Source of the DNA: Bacillus cereus
GTDB lineage: Bacteria > Bacillota > Bacilli > Bacillales > Bacillaceae_G
Direction of reading: 5' to 3'
Assembly (NCBI RefSeq): GCF_025917685.1
Contig: NZ_CP089518.1
Coordinates: 745,001 to 809,000, forward strand
DNA: 64,000 nucleotides
A program made the translations under genes and the position numbers. Every line of letters starts with the position of its first letter. Position 1 is the first letter of the stretch. Shown here in pieces: positions 44,265-52,078 of this stretch. The notes below the pieces were generated by a model that saw only the letters and a program-made list of their open reading frames with translations, was not told where the DNA came from and searched no databases.

Positions 44265-44369
44265 TATTTGTTCATCTTTCACTTCAAAATTTGGTGGAGG
44301 ATGAATCCCATGGATTAAGGTTTCACTTTTTGTTTTGCGAACATGTAAGATGAAAAATAAAAATAGGGG

Positions 44370-44399
44370 TTTACAAAATACCCTATAGGGTATAGTATA
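44370..44399 (+). promoter_or_regulatory. Promoter and operator 2 upstream of cstR-like gene
   Basis: TTTACA (44370-44375), 17-bp spacer, TAGTAT. The operator ATACCCTATAGGGTAT at 44378-44393 is a perfect palindrome sitting between -35 and -10, ideal for repression and autoregulation. Confidence 0.8.
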
Positions 44400-44448
44400 T
44401 TGTCATAAGTTATAAATGGTGACATAATGGTAATGAGGTGATTATAGA

Positions 44449-44712
44449 ATGGAATATAATCAAGATATGAAAAATAGATTGAAACGTATTGAAGGTCAAG
44501 TTCGTGGTGTGCTTCGTATGATGGAAGAAGGAAAAGATTGCCGAGAGGTTATTACACAGTTAACGGCATCTCGTTCTGCACTTGATCGTACAATTGGACT
44601 TGTTGTTGGAACAAATTTAGAGCAGTGTTTACGTGAGCAGTTTGAGACAGGTAATGGCTCAAATGAAGAGTTAATTAAAGAAGCTGTTCAATTGCTTGTA
44701 AAAAGCAGATAA
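44449..44712 (+). CDS. cstR: Persulfide-sensing CsoR-family repressor (CstR)
   Basis: An 87-residue helical CsoR-family protein. It has Cys31 (KDCREV) and Cys60 (LEQC), the exact positions of the reactive pair in S. aureus CstR. The histidine of copper-sensing CsoR is replaced by Asn56, so Cu(I) binding is unlikely. CstR forms disulfide, trisulfide or longer bridges with reactive sulfur species and releases its operator. B. subtilis YrkD is the likely relative. GAGGTG precedes the ATG. Confidence 0.92.
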   Translation: MEYNQDMKNRLKRIEGQVRGVLRMMEEGKDCREVITQLTASRSALDRTIGLVVGTNLEQCLREQFETGNGSNEELIKEAVQLLVKSR

Positions 44713-44729
44713 TCTGTCAAACGTATGTG

Positions 44730-44758
44730 TTGACAGATTTTCAAAAACGTTTTAATAT
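44730..44758 (+). promoter_or_regulatory. Promoter of the tusA-rhodanese operon
   Basis: Perfect TTGACA at 44730-44735, 17-bp spacer, TAATAT at 44753-44758. Operator 3 overlaps its -10 end. Confidence 0.8.
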
Positions 44759-44772
44759 ACCCCTACTGGTAT
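44757..44772. promoter_or_regulatory. CstR-type operator 3
   Basis: ATACCCCTACTGGTAT, imperfect palindrome with the same half-site as operator 2, overlapping the -10 element. Confidence 0.75.
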
Positions 44773-44800
44773 ATGTATATAAAATGTGGAGGAATCGATA

Positions 44801-45361
44801 ATGAGTATAAAAGTAGATATGAGTTTAGATTGTAAAGGTTTGGCTTGTCCGATGCCGATTGTGAAGACGAAGAAGGCAATGGAAGGATTGATATCGGGGC
44901 AAGTGATTGAAATTGAGGCAACAGATAAAGGATCTACGATAGATATACAAAGTTGGGCGAGTAAAGTAGGGCATCAATATATCGGGACGAAACACGAAGG
45001 TGACATATTGATGCATTATGTGAGGAAAGCACACGAGCATGAAGTGAATGAAGTTGTGAAATATCCTCATACAATTACGAATACGGAATTACAGTCTATA
45101 TTGTCTCGCGAGGAAGAGTGCATCGTATTAGATGTTCGCGAAGCAGCGGAGTTTGCTTTTGGTCATATTCCATCAGCCATTTCGGTGCCGTTAGGCGAAT
45201 TAGACAGTGCAGCGTTAGATCAGACGAAGCAAATATATGTTATTTGCCGAACAGGTAACCGCAGTGATGTAGCTTGCCAAATGTTGAAAGAAAAAGGCTA
45301 TTCAAATGTGAAAAATGTCATTCCAGGTATGTTAGAGTGGCAAGGGAATATGGAAAAGTAA
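44801..45361 (+). CDS. TusA-rhodanese fusion sulfurtransferase (YrkF-like)
   Basis: A 186-residue fusion: TusA domain (about 7-78) with Cys16 in KGLACPMPI, and a rhodanese domain (about 92-183) with the active cysteine in VICRTGNRS. Sulfur would be relayed as persulfide between the two. It corresponds to B. subtilis YrkF; in S. aureus CstA the same modules are joined with DsrE in one chain. ATG 44801 follows GTGGAGGA. First gene of an operon running to the TauE/SafE exporter. Confidence 0.92.
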   Translation: MSIKVDMSLDCKGLACPMPIVKTKKAMEGLISGQVIEIEATDKGSTIDIQSWASKVGHQYIGTKHEGDILMHYVRKAHEHEVNEVVKYPHTITNTELQSILSREEECIVLDVREAAEFAFGHIPSAISVPLGELDSAALDQTKQIYVICRTGNRSDVACQMLKEKGYSNVKNVIPGMLEWQGNMEK

Positions 45362-45379
45362 AATTTTTTAAATATAAAT

Positions 45380-45395
45380 ATACCTATGGGGGTAA
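45380..45395. promoter_or_regulatory. CstR-type operator 4, overlapping a ribosome site
   Basis: ATACCTATGGGGGTAA, imperfect version of the same site, inside the operon. Its GGGGGT half is also the ribosome site of the gene starting at 45400, so binding or sequence constraint may be shared. Confidence 0.5.
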
Positions 45396-45399
45396 TTAG

Positions 45400-46536
45400 A
45401 TGGACGTTAAGGTGTTACAAGCAAAAGATGTTGCAGAGAAAGTTTTATTCGGAGAGTTGTTTATTTTAGATGTTCGTAATGAGACGGATTATGAAGATTG
45501 GAAAATTGAAGGGAAACAAATTTCTTCTATTAATAAGCCGTATTTTGACTTGTTAGATGGTGTAGATCATATTGCAAGTGAATTGCCGAGGGAGAAAGAA
45601 ATTTTAGTCGTATGTGCGAAAGAAGGTTCTTCTCAGTTTGTTGCAGAGCAATTGTTGGATGCTGGTTTCTATAATGTATTTTATTTAGCTGGCGGTATGA
45701 AAGCTTGGAGTGAATATGTAAAGCCGTTAAAAGTAGGAGATGTGCAGGGCGGAGGGAGTATATATCAATTTAACCGTCTTGGAAAAGGGTGTTTATCTTA
45801 TATGGTCGTTTCAAACGGTGAAGCGGCAGTTATTGATGCGGTGAGAACCATTGAAGCATACGAAGATTTTGCAAAAGAGCACGGGGCTACTATTACTAAC
45901 GTAATGGATACACATCTACATGCAGATCATATTTCTGGTGGGCGTAAGTTAGCTGAAAAAGTAGGCGGTACGTATTGGTTACCTCCAAAAGATGCGGAGG
46001 AAGTGGTTTTCTCTTACGAACCGCTTGTAGAAAGTACTGTTATTACGGTGGGGGGTACCCTAATTCATATTGATGCGCTATACTCACCAGGGCATACGAT
46101 TGGAAGCACATCATTTATTATTGATGGGACGTATTTATTATCAGGCGATATTTTATTTGTAGATTCAATCGGGCGTCCAGATCTTGCTGGGAAGGCGGAA
46201 GACTGGGTAGGGGATTTACGAAATACTTTATATAAACGTTATAAGGAATTATCTCAAGATTTAATTGTTTTACCGGCTCATTATTCAAAAATAAGTGAAA
46301 TGGACGACAGAGGCATTGTGAGTGCGTATTTACAAGATTTATTTAAGGAGAATGTAGGGTTAAATATTGTTGATGAGGTAGAGTTTCGTAAAACTGTGAC
46401 AGAGAACTTACCGCCTCAGCCGAATGCTTATGAAGAAATTCGTCAAACGAATATGGGTAAGATTTATCCGAGTGTGGAAGAAGAGCGTGAAATGGAGATT
46501 GGCCCAAATCGTTGTGCAGTTCATGATTCATTATAA
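45400..46536 (+). CDS. Rhodanese-persulfide dioxygenase-type MBL protein (YrkH-like)
   Basis: A 378-residue fusion with an N-terminal rhodanese-like domain (about 1-110, Cys72 in VVCAKEGSS) and a metallo-beta-lactamase domain (about 118-340) with THLHADH (171-177), SPGHTIGS and SGDILF. This matches persulfide dioxygenase ETHE1-like proteins. S. aureus CstB holds similar modules in a different order. It should oxidise low-molecular-weight persulfides to sulfite or thiosulfate. It resembles B. subtilis YrkH. The ribosome site overlaps operator 4. Confidence 0.92.
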   Translation: MDVKVLQAKDVAEKVLFGELFILDVRNETDYEDWKIEGKQISSINKPYFDLLDGVDHIASELPREKEILVVCAKEGSSQFVAEQLLDAGFYNVFYLAGGMKAWSEYVKPLKVGDVQGGGSIYQFNRLGKGCLSYMVVSNGEAAVIDAVRTIEAYEDFAKEHGATITNVMDTHLHADHISGGRKLAEKVGGTYWLPPKDAEEVVFSYEPLVESTVITVGGTLIHIDALYSPGHTIGSTSFIIDGTYLLSGDILFVDSIGRPDLAGKAEDWVGDLRNTLYKRYKELSQDLIVLPAHYSKISEMDDRGIVSAYLQDLFKENVGLNIVDEVEFRKTVTENLPPQPNAYEEIRQTNMGKIYPSVEEEREMEIGPNRCAVHDSL

Positions 46537-46560
46537 AATAACAAACTGGAGGAATAGATG

Positions 46561-46788
46561 ATGAATGTAAAACAAGTATTAGATGCGAAAGGTTTAGCAT
46601 GTCCAATGCCGATTGTAAGAACGAAAAGAGCGATGGATACTTTACAATCTGGAGAAGTGTTAGAAGTACATGTAACGGATAAAGGGTCAATTAAGGATAT
46701 TCCAGCGTGGGCAAACAAAACTGGTCATGACATCGTAAAGCATGCAGAAGAAAGCGATGTACTGAAGTTTTGGATTAAGAAGGCGTAG
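46561..46788 (+). CDS. TusA-family sulfur carrier (YrkI-like)
   Basis: A 75-residue TusA protein with Cys14 in KGLACPMPIVRTKRAM. It hands persulfide sulfur between rhodanese and DsrE partners. ATG 46561 is chosen for 7-nt spacing to GGAGG; ATG 46558 is also in frame. Length equals that of YrkI. It lies 24 nt behind the rhodanese-MBL gene. Confidence 0.93.
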   Translation: MNVKQVLDAKGLACPMPIVRTKRAMDTLQSGEVLEVHVTDKGSIKDIPAWANKTGHDIVKHAEESDVLKFWIKKA

Positions 46789-46824
46789 AAAGAAATAATT
46801 TTATAAATGTAGAGGGGGAGTTAT

Positions 46825-47187
46825 ATGAACACAATATTAAGTACGCTTTTCATTGTACTTGCTGCATCGTTTATTATTTCACGTTTTTTACCGGTGAAAG
46901 GTGTTCAAAATATAAATGGAAAAGAATTAAAGAGTATAGTGGGGAAAAAGGGGAAACAATTTATCGATGTTCGTACATTAGGTGAATATAGAGGAAATCA
47001 CATGAAAGGATTTCAGAATATCCCGCTAAATGAATTAGCTAGTAAGGCAAATCAGTTAGATAAAAATAAGGAAATAATCGTTATTTGTCAGAGCGGGATG
47101 AGAAGTAAGCAAGCAGCAAAAGTATTAAAAAAATTAGGGTTTCAGCGCGTTATCAATGTTTCAGGTGGTATGAATGCTTGTAATTAA
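46825..47187 (+). CDS. Membrane-anchored rhodanese
   Basis: A 120-residue protein with an N-terminal hydrophobic helix (3-22) and a rhodanese domain (about 28-118) with active cysteine in VICQSGMRSK. It carries the sulfurtransferase to the membrane. GAGGGGGAG precedes the ATG. Its end overlaps the extended frame of the next rhodanese, but the true start there is downstream. Confidence 0.92.
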   Translation: MNTILSTLFIVLAASFIISRFLPVKGVQNINGKELKSIVGKKGKQFIDVRTLGEYRGNHMKGFQNIPLNELASKANQLDKNKEIIVICQSGMRSKQAAKVLKKLGFQRVINVSGGMNACN

Positions 47188-47203
47188 GAAGGAGACGGGA
47201 AAT

Positions 47204-47500
47204 ATGAAAGAAATGACTGCAAAAGAATTAGAAGAAAAATTGTTACGTAAAGAAGCAGTAAATATCGTAGATGTACGTGAAGTAGAAGAAGTAGCCGAAG
47301 GGAAAATTCTAGAAGCATGTAATATTCCGCTAGGACTATTAGAATTTCGTATGCATGAGCTAAATAAAAATCAGGAATATATTATCGTTTGTCGCTCAGG
47401 AGGAAGAAGTGCAAGAGCAGTTCAGTTTTTAGAGAGCTACGGTTTTCGAGCGATCAATATGGTAGGTGGTATGTTAGCTTGGGAAGGTAAAGTCGTATAG
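47204..47500 (+). CDS. Rhodanese, single domain
   Basis: A 98-residue soluble rhodanese: NIVDVREVEEVAEGKI, active cysteine in IVCRSGGRSARA. ATG 47204 follows AAGGAGACGGG. Third rhodanese module in the operon besides those in the TusA fusion and MBL fusion. Confidence 0.92.
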   Translation: MKEMTAKELEEKLLRKEAVNIVDVREVEEVAEGKILEACNIPLGLLEFRMHELNKNQEYIIVCRSGGRSARAVQFLESYGFRAINMVGGMLAWEGKVV

Positions 47501-47540
47501 TACGAAGATAAACGATTTGAGCCTTTTTATAAACAATCAA

Positions 47541-47556
47541 ATACCCCTATAGGTAA
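47541..47556. promoter_or_regulatory. CstR-type operator 5
   Basis: ATACCCCTATAGGTAA, imperfect palindrome directly upstream of the DsrE gene ribosome site (TTGGAGGGAG). Suggests an internal regulated promoter; no clear -35/-10 pair was identified. Confidence 0.65.
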
Positions 47557-47572
47557 TTGGAGGGAGAACAAC

Positions 47573-48052
47573 ATGGAACAACAGAAGAAAACGACCATTG
47601 TTTTATTTAGTGGAGATTATGATAAAGCGATGGCAGCTTATATTATTGCAAATGGTGCAGCGGCGTACGATCATGAAGTGACTATTTTTCATACTTTCTG
47701 GGGTTTAAATGTTCTTAGGAAAGATGAGCATGTGAAAGTAAAGAAAACGTTTATAGAGAAAGTGTTTGGAAAAATGATGCCGCGCGGCGCCGATAAGATG
47801 GGGTTATCCAAAATGAATTTTGCTGGTATGGGACCAAAGATGATAAAAGGTATTATGAAAAAACATAACGCCATGCCTTTGCCGGATTTAATTGATTTGG
47901 CGAAAGAACAGGGTATTAAACTTGTAGCTTGTCAAATGACAGTAGATTTATTAGGGTTAAAAGAGGAAGAGATTATGGAAGGGGTAGAATTTGCTGGGGT
48001 AGGAGCATATTTAGCAGATGCTTCGGATGGAAATGTAAATTTATTTATTTAA
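47573..48052 (+). CDS. DsrE/F-family sulfur relay protein (YrkE-like)
   Basis: A 159-residue DsrE-type protein: KKTTIVLFSGDYDKAMAAYI at the start and the conserved cysteine in LVACQMTVDLLG (about residue 123). It accepts or donates persulfide to TusA. Length fits B. subtilis YrkE. Preceded by operator 5, so it may have an own promoter as well as read-through. Confidence 0.92.
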   Translation: MEQQKKTTIVLFSGDYDKAMAAYIIANGAAAYDHEVTIFHTFWGLNVLRKDEHVKVKKTFIEKVFGKMMPRGADKMGLSKMNFAGMGPKMIKGIMKKHNAMPLPDLIDLAKEQGIKLVACQMTVDLLGLKEEEIMEGVEFAGVGAYLADASDGNVNLFI

Positions 48053-48085
48053 ATTACCTTCTTTTTAGAAGGCGAGGGGTACAAT

Positions 48086-48844
48086 ATGACTTTAACAGTA
48101 CTACTATTTATTATTGGGTTTATAGGGTCATTCATATCAGGGATGGTTGGAATTGGCGGTGCAATCATTAATTATCCGATGATCTTATACATTCCAGTAT
48201 TGCTAGGATTTACTGGCTATACGTCACATGAAGTGAGTGGTATTACAGCGATTCAAGTGTTCTTTGCAACTTTTGCAGGCGCGTGGGCGTACAGGAAAAG
48301 TAACGATATGGATAAAACTTTAGTTGTTTACATGGGAGCTAGTATATTAATAGGAAGTTTTGTAGGTAGCTTTAGCGCGAATTTATTAAATGAGCATGCT
48401 GTAAACATTGTTTACACATTACTAGCTACTATTGCGGCTATTATGATGTTTGTACCGAAGAAAAATAATAGCAGAGCAGTTAATTATAATAAATGGTTAG
48501 CAAGTATGTTAGCGTTTATTGTAGGAAGTGTTTCCGGCATTATTGGGGCTGGTGGTGCATTTCTTTTAGTCCCGATTATGCTAGTTGTTTTAAAACTACC
48601 AATACGTACGACAATAGCAACATCTATCGCTATTACATTTATTTCCTCGGTAGGGATTACGACGGGGAAAGTGATTACTGGACAAATAGTTGTTATTCCA
48701 GCTCTTATCGTTGCAATAGCAAGTTTATTTGCCGCTCCTCTTGGGGTGAGAGTAGGGAAGAGAGTGAATCAAAAAGTTTTACAATATGTATTGTCTATTT
48801 TAATTGTAGGCACCGCCATAAAGATGTGGATCGATATGATATGA
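48086..48844 (+). CDS. TauE/SafE-family exporter (YrkJ-like)
   Basis: A 252-residue membrane protein with about eight helices in two repeats, each having a G-rich loop ([14 protein letters not shown] near 18-31 and [14 protein letters not shown] near 151-164). The family exports sulfite or organosulfonates. In this operon it would discharge sulfite formed from persulfide oxidation. Last gene of the regulon, followed by a strong terminator. Confidence 0.92.
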   Translation: MTLTVLLFIIGFIGSFISGMVGIGGAIINYPMILYIPVLLGFTGYTSHEVSGITAIQVFFATFAGAWAYRKSNDMDKTLVVYMGASILIGSFVGSFSANLLNEHAVNIVYTLLATIAAIMMFVPKKNNSRAVNYNKWLASMLAFIVGSVSGIIGAGGAFLLVPIMLVVLKLPIRTTIATSIAITFISSVGITTGKVITGQIVVIPALIVAIASLFAAPLGVRVGKRVNQKVLQYVLSILIVGTAIKMWIDMI

Positions 48845-48884
48845 ATAAAAAAGGATGGTGCTGCTTGCAGCCCATCCTTTTACT
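48845..48884. terminator. Bidirectional terminator of sulfur operon and YbjN-like gene
   Basis: AAAAGGATGGTGCTGC / GCAGCCCATCCTTTT stem between converging genes. Confidence 0.88.
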
Positions 48885-49318
48885 TATGCCCAAATAACTT
48901 TCATTAAGTTTTTATACTCGTCATTTGCTAACTTATATAGCATTCTCGTATGTTCAAAGACAAGTGCTGGATTAAAGTTTGGTTCTGAGAATGCAAGAGA
49001 TGTTGAAATATCAATTGCATTTTGCTTATTTAGCGTGAATTTTGCAAATCGGTAAGATGTGTTTAATTCATTGATGACATGTAAAATGTCATTTGTTGAA
49101 TCAGGTACGTGAGCAACATTGAAGCAGTATATATCCACAGTAGGATTTTCGTTGTCGAAAGCAGCGATAAGTTGAATTTTTGCGCCAGCTTCTGTTTCTA
49201 GTCCTACTGAGAAATGTACAGAACCATCATTTTCATCTATATTTTCTTCCATATATATATCGTTTGATTTTAAGTACTCTTTAAAATCTGAAATGTTATG
49301 TTTTACTGCAGCTTTCAT
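48884..49318 (-). CDS. YbjN-like protein, 144 aa
   Basis: A soluble alpha/beta protein with IQLIAAFDNENPTVDIYCFNVA and a late helical part ALVFEHTRMLYKLAND, resembling the YbjN/type-III-chaperone-like fold. Family function is not well defined in bacilli. GGGGGCTCACACAT lies before the ATG; its ribosome site is acceptable. Single gene. Confidence 0.72.
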   Translation of the reverse strand: MKAAVKHNISDFKEYLKSNDIYMEENIDENDGSVHFSVGLETEAGAKIQLIAAFDNENPTVDIYCFNVAHVPDSTNDILHVINELNTSYRFAKFTLNKQNAIDISTSLAFSEPNFNPALVFEHTRMLYKLANDEYKNLMKVIWA

Positions 49319-49425
49319 ATGTGTGAGCCCCCTGATAATTGGAATAGATTACTATTATTTATTATAATTTAAAAATATTAAAAAAGATAGTTGGAAAGTT
49401 CTGATTTTTTTATTTTGAAAGCATT

Positions 49426-49466
49426 AAAAAGAAGCAGTGCTCTACCTCCATAGAGAACTGCTTCAC
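49426..49466 (-). terminator. Terminator of the LCP protein gene
   Basis: Minus strand GAAGCAGTTCTCT / AGAGCACTGCTTC stem followed by T5. Confidence 0.87.
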
Positions 49467-49467
49467 T

Positions 49468-50724
49468 TTATTCATTGTTATTAGACGATGTTTCTGTATC
49501 TTCACTGCTATTATCATTATGTTTATTGTTACTTGATTCGTGTTTGGTTGTATCCTCAGAGTCAGATTCTTTCGTTCTCTCTGAGTTTGTTTTTTTCGAA
49601 TCGGATGTAGATTCTTTCGTTTTCTCTGAATTTGTTTTTTTCGAATCAGAATCAGAGTCAGAGTCAAATTTTGTATATGCAGGTAGCCCAAGGTGACTAC
49701 GAAGTTCGTTTGTAACATTAGCTAAGTCTTTTTTATCTGGATTGTAGTAGTAAGTTCGGCCACCACCAGGAGATTTACTACATGTATCATCACCTTTTGC
49801 CATATAACAGTCGTCACCTTGAAGTTGTAATTTCTCAATTTCCGAATCCGATCCATATTTATAGAATGAAAGCATGTCATCGAATGTTAAGTTTGTAACG
49901 AATTGTCCGTTAATATCATCAATGATGTTTCCAACTTTTGTTACAGACCCAGCGCTTGTTAGTTTCTTTAAAATTGCTTCAATAACGAGTTGCTGACGTT
50001 GTCCACGCATCGCATCACTATCAATGTGTCGTGTTCTAGCAAGAGCAAGAGCCTCTTCGCCATTTAACTTTTGAACACCTTTTTTCAGGTGAATGGCCTC
50101 AGCATTATCATTGCTATCTTGCTCAGTAAATTCAACTGGTACATCAACTTCAATACCGCCTAAGTCATCGACGATTTTTATAAATGATTTAAAGTTAAAT
50201 TTTACAAAGTAATCGACAGGAACATTCATTAATTTTTCAACTGCATCGATACTTGCTTGTGGTCCACCATCTTTTCCGTTTTTAGCAGAACCGAATGCAT
50301 GAGCGTGTGTAATTTTATCTTTTTTCTTTTCTACTGGAATATAAGTATATGTGTCACGTGGAATACTTAATAGTTTAACAGTTTTGCTATCTTTATTAAA
50401 AGTTGCAAGTAATAGTGCATCCGTTCTTATGGCTTCACCGTATTCTTTCCCACGGACATCACTTTCATCAACACCCATGATTAAGACAGATACATTGTTT
50501 GTAATAGGTTTTACAGCCTTATCACGTAAATCAGATTTATCACCGCGCGCTAAATCGTGTGCGGCATTTCGAATAGCAGAAGATGCTTTATTTGCTAAAA
50601 ACCAAGTATAACCGCCACCTACTATTAAAACTAATAGAATAACGCTTATAATAATTTTTATTTTTTTCTTACTATTTTTCGGTTTAGTTCGTGTATTTTC
50701 TTGTAAAGATGGGTTTTGCTCCAT
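49468..50724 (-). CDS. LytR-CpsA-Psr (LCP) cell-wall polymer transferase
   Basis: A 418-residue protein from ATG 50724: short cytoplasmic part, one membrane helix (about 24-43), then the LCP domain with NVSVLIMGVDESDVRG, RTDALLLATFN, LLSIPRDTYTYI and LARTRHIDSDAMRGQRQQ. LCP enzymes attach wall teichoic acid or other polymers to peptidoglycan. The last ~65 residues are a low-complexity tail of Ser/Asp/Glu/Lys/Thr with repeats. The start is set by AAGGAG 8 nt upstream; the upstream GTG extension has none. Confidence 0.92.
   Translation of the reverse strand: MEQNPSLQENTRTKPKNSKKKIKIIISVILLVLIVGGGYTWFLANKASSAIRNAAHDLARGDKSDLRDKAVKPITNNVSVLIMGVDESDVRGKEYGEAIRTDALLLATFNKDSKTVKLLSIPRDTYTYIPVEKKKDKITHAHAFGSAKNGKDGGPQASIDAVEKLMNVPVDYFVKFNFKSFIKIVDDLGGIEVDVPVEFTEQDSNDNAEAIHLKKGVQKLNGEEALALARTRHIDSDAMRGQRQQLVIEAILKKLTSAGSVTKVGNIIDDINGQFVTNLTFDDMLSFYKYGSDSEIEKLQLQGDDCYMAKGDDTCSKSPGGGRTYYYNPDKKDLANVTNELRSHLGLPAYTKFDSDSDSDSKKTNSEKTKESTSDSKKTNSERTKESDSEDTTKHESSNNKHNDNSSEDTETSSNNNE
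49590..49660 (-). repeat. In-frame tandem repeat in LCP tail
   Basis: The unit encoding DSKKTNSE-K/R-TKES occurs twice (49560-49655 region) with nearly identical DNA, preceded by a run of SD dipeptides. Likely length-variable spacer. Confidence 0.6.
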
Positions 50725-51040
50725 TTCTTGTACTCCTTCATTTGGATTGAAATACGACACTCATATCCACTTATTATAATGAAATTTAGCGAAAAAAAAC
50801 ATTACAAATCATTTACATTTCGTAAAAATTCAATTTATTTATAAAAAGTCAGATTTTCTATATTTTATTTTTGAGATGTAGAATAAGTATAAGGTGTTTT
50901 AGTAGAAATGAAAATATGTATTGTGAGAAAGTGATAGAGAAGTAAGATTTGTTGAAATATAGCCAAGAAGAAGCGATTCGATTTATATGCATTTCTTATA
51001 TAATAAAGAAAGAGTTTACGGATGAAGGAGAGAGAGCATA
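50725..51040. other. Intergenic region, LCP to YhfP-like gene
   Basis: 316 bp of AT-rich DNA between divergently transcribed genes. A TATAAT at 50778-50773 on the minus strand fits the LCP promoter. I see no further gene, repeat or structured RNA. Confidence 0.5.
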
Positions 51041-52039
51041 ATGAATTATACATCATTCCGAGCGATGGTCGTGAAAGAAAAGGAAAATAATCAATTTGAA
51101 AGAACCTTTGTTGAGAGAGAAGTAAATAGTTTACCTGAAGGAGACGTATTAATACGTGTTCATTATTCTTCATTAAATTATAAAGATGCCCTTTCAGCTA
51201 ATGGTAATAAAGGTGTAACGAGAACATACCCTCATACACCTGGTATCGATGCGGCAGGAGAAGTTGCTAGTAGTAGAAATACCTCCTTTAAGGAAGGGGA
51301 TCAAGTTATTGTAACCGGATATGATTTAGGTATGAATACTTCTGGTGGTTTCGGAGAATATATTCGCGTGCCATCATCTTGGGTCGTTCCTTTACCAGAA
51401 GGAATGTCTTTGAAGGAAAGTATGATGTATGGGACAGCAGGTTTTACGGCTGCCTTATCGGTATATAAGCTTATTAGAGCGGGAATTACGCCTAATATGG
51501 GAGATGTTTTAGTAACTGGTGCTACGGGCGGAGTAGGTAGTGTAGCAGTTAGCATTTTAGCGAAGCTAGGATATAACGTAGTAGGATCAACTGGGAAAAT
51601 GGAAGAGGAACAGATGCTACTACGTCTAGGAGCGAAAAAAGCTATTCATCGTGAAGAATTGAATGATAAGTCTGGGAAACCGATGTTGAAGAGTGTATAC
51701 GCAGGTGTTATCGATACAGCCGGTGGGAACATGTTAGAAAGTTCTTTAAAGGTAGTTAAGTATGGAGGTTGTGTAACGACGTGTGGTAATGTAGCGGGAC
51801 ATGAGTTAAATACAACGGTATACCCATTCATATTACGAGGTATTAGCCTTTTAGGAATAGATTCAGTGCAATGTCCAGCAGACATGAGAAGAGAAGTGTG
51901 GGTATTGTTAGCGACCGATTGGAAAAACTTAGAGCTATTATCTTATACAGAAGAATGTACATTAGAAGAATTAGATGAGAAGTTTGCACTTATACTGCAA
52001 GGAAAGTTAAAAGGAAGAACGATTGTAAATATGAAATAA
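51041..52039 (+). CDS. Zinc-free quinone oxidoreductase / acryloyl-CoA reductase-like (YhfP/YhdH)
   Basis: A 332-residue medium-chain dehydrogenase: HPGIDAAGEV-type segment (HTPGIDAAGEV), TGATGGVGSVAVSIL nucleotide motif near 160, and GGCVTTCGNVAG. The family reduces enoyl or acryloyl compounds with NADPH without zinc. GAAGGAGAGAG precedes the ATG. Monocistronic. Confidence 0.92.
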   Translation: MNYTSFRAMVVKEKENNQFERTFVEREVNSLPEGDVLIRVHYSSLNYKDALSANGNKGVTRTYPHTPGIDAAGEVASSRNTSFKEGDQVIVTGYDLGMNTSGGFGEYIRVPSSWVVPLPEGMSLKESMMYGTAGFTAALSVYKLIRAGITPNMGDVLVTGATGGVGSVAVSILAKLGYNVVGSTGKMEEEQMLLRLGAKKAIHREELNDKSGKPMLKSVYAGVIDTAGGNMLESSLKVVKYGGCVTTCGNVAGHELNTTVYPFILRGISLLGIDSVQCPADMRREVWVLLATDWKNLELLSYTEECTLEELDEKFALILQGKLKGRTIVNMK

Positions 52040-52078
52040 AAAAGAGACGCTCATTTGAGCGTCTCTTTTCCCCTTATA
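52038..52078. terminator. Bidirectional terminator
   Basis: AAAAGAGACGCTCA / TGAGCGTCTCTTTT stem between converging genes. Confidence 0.9.

Noticed and set aside
44449..44712. Copper-sensing CsoR
   Set aside because: The required histidine is Asn56 and no copper pump or chaperone gene is nearby; all neighbours handle persulfide sulfur.
49410..49718. 102-codon frame overlapping the tail of the LCP gene
   Set aside because: Low-complexity out-of-frame reading of the Ser/Asp/Lys repeat region and the terminator.
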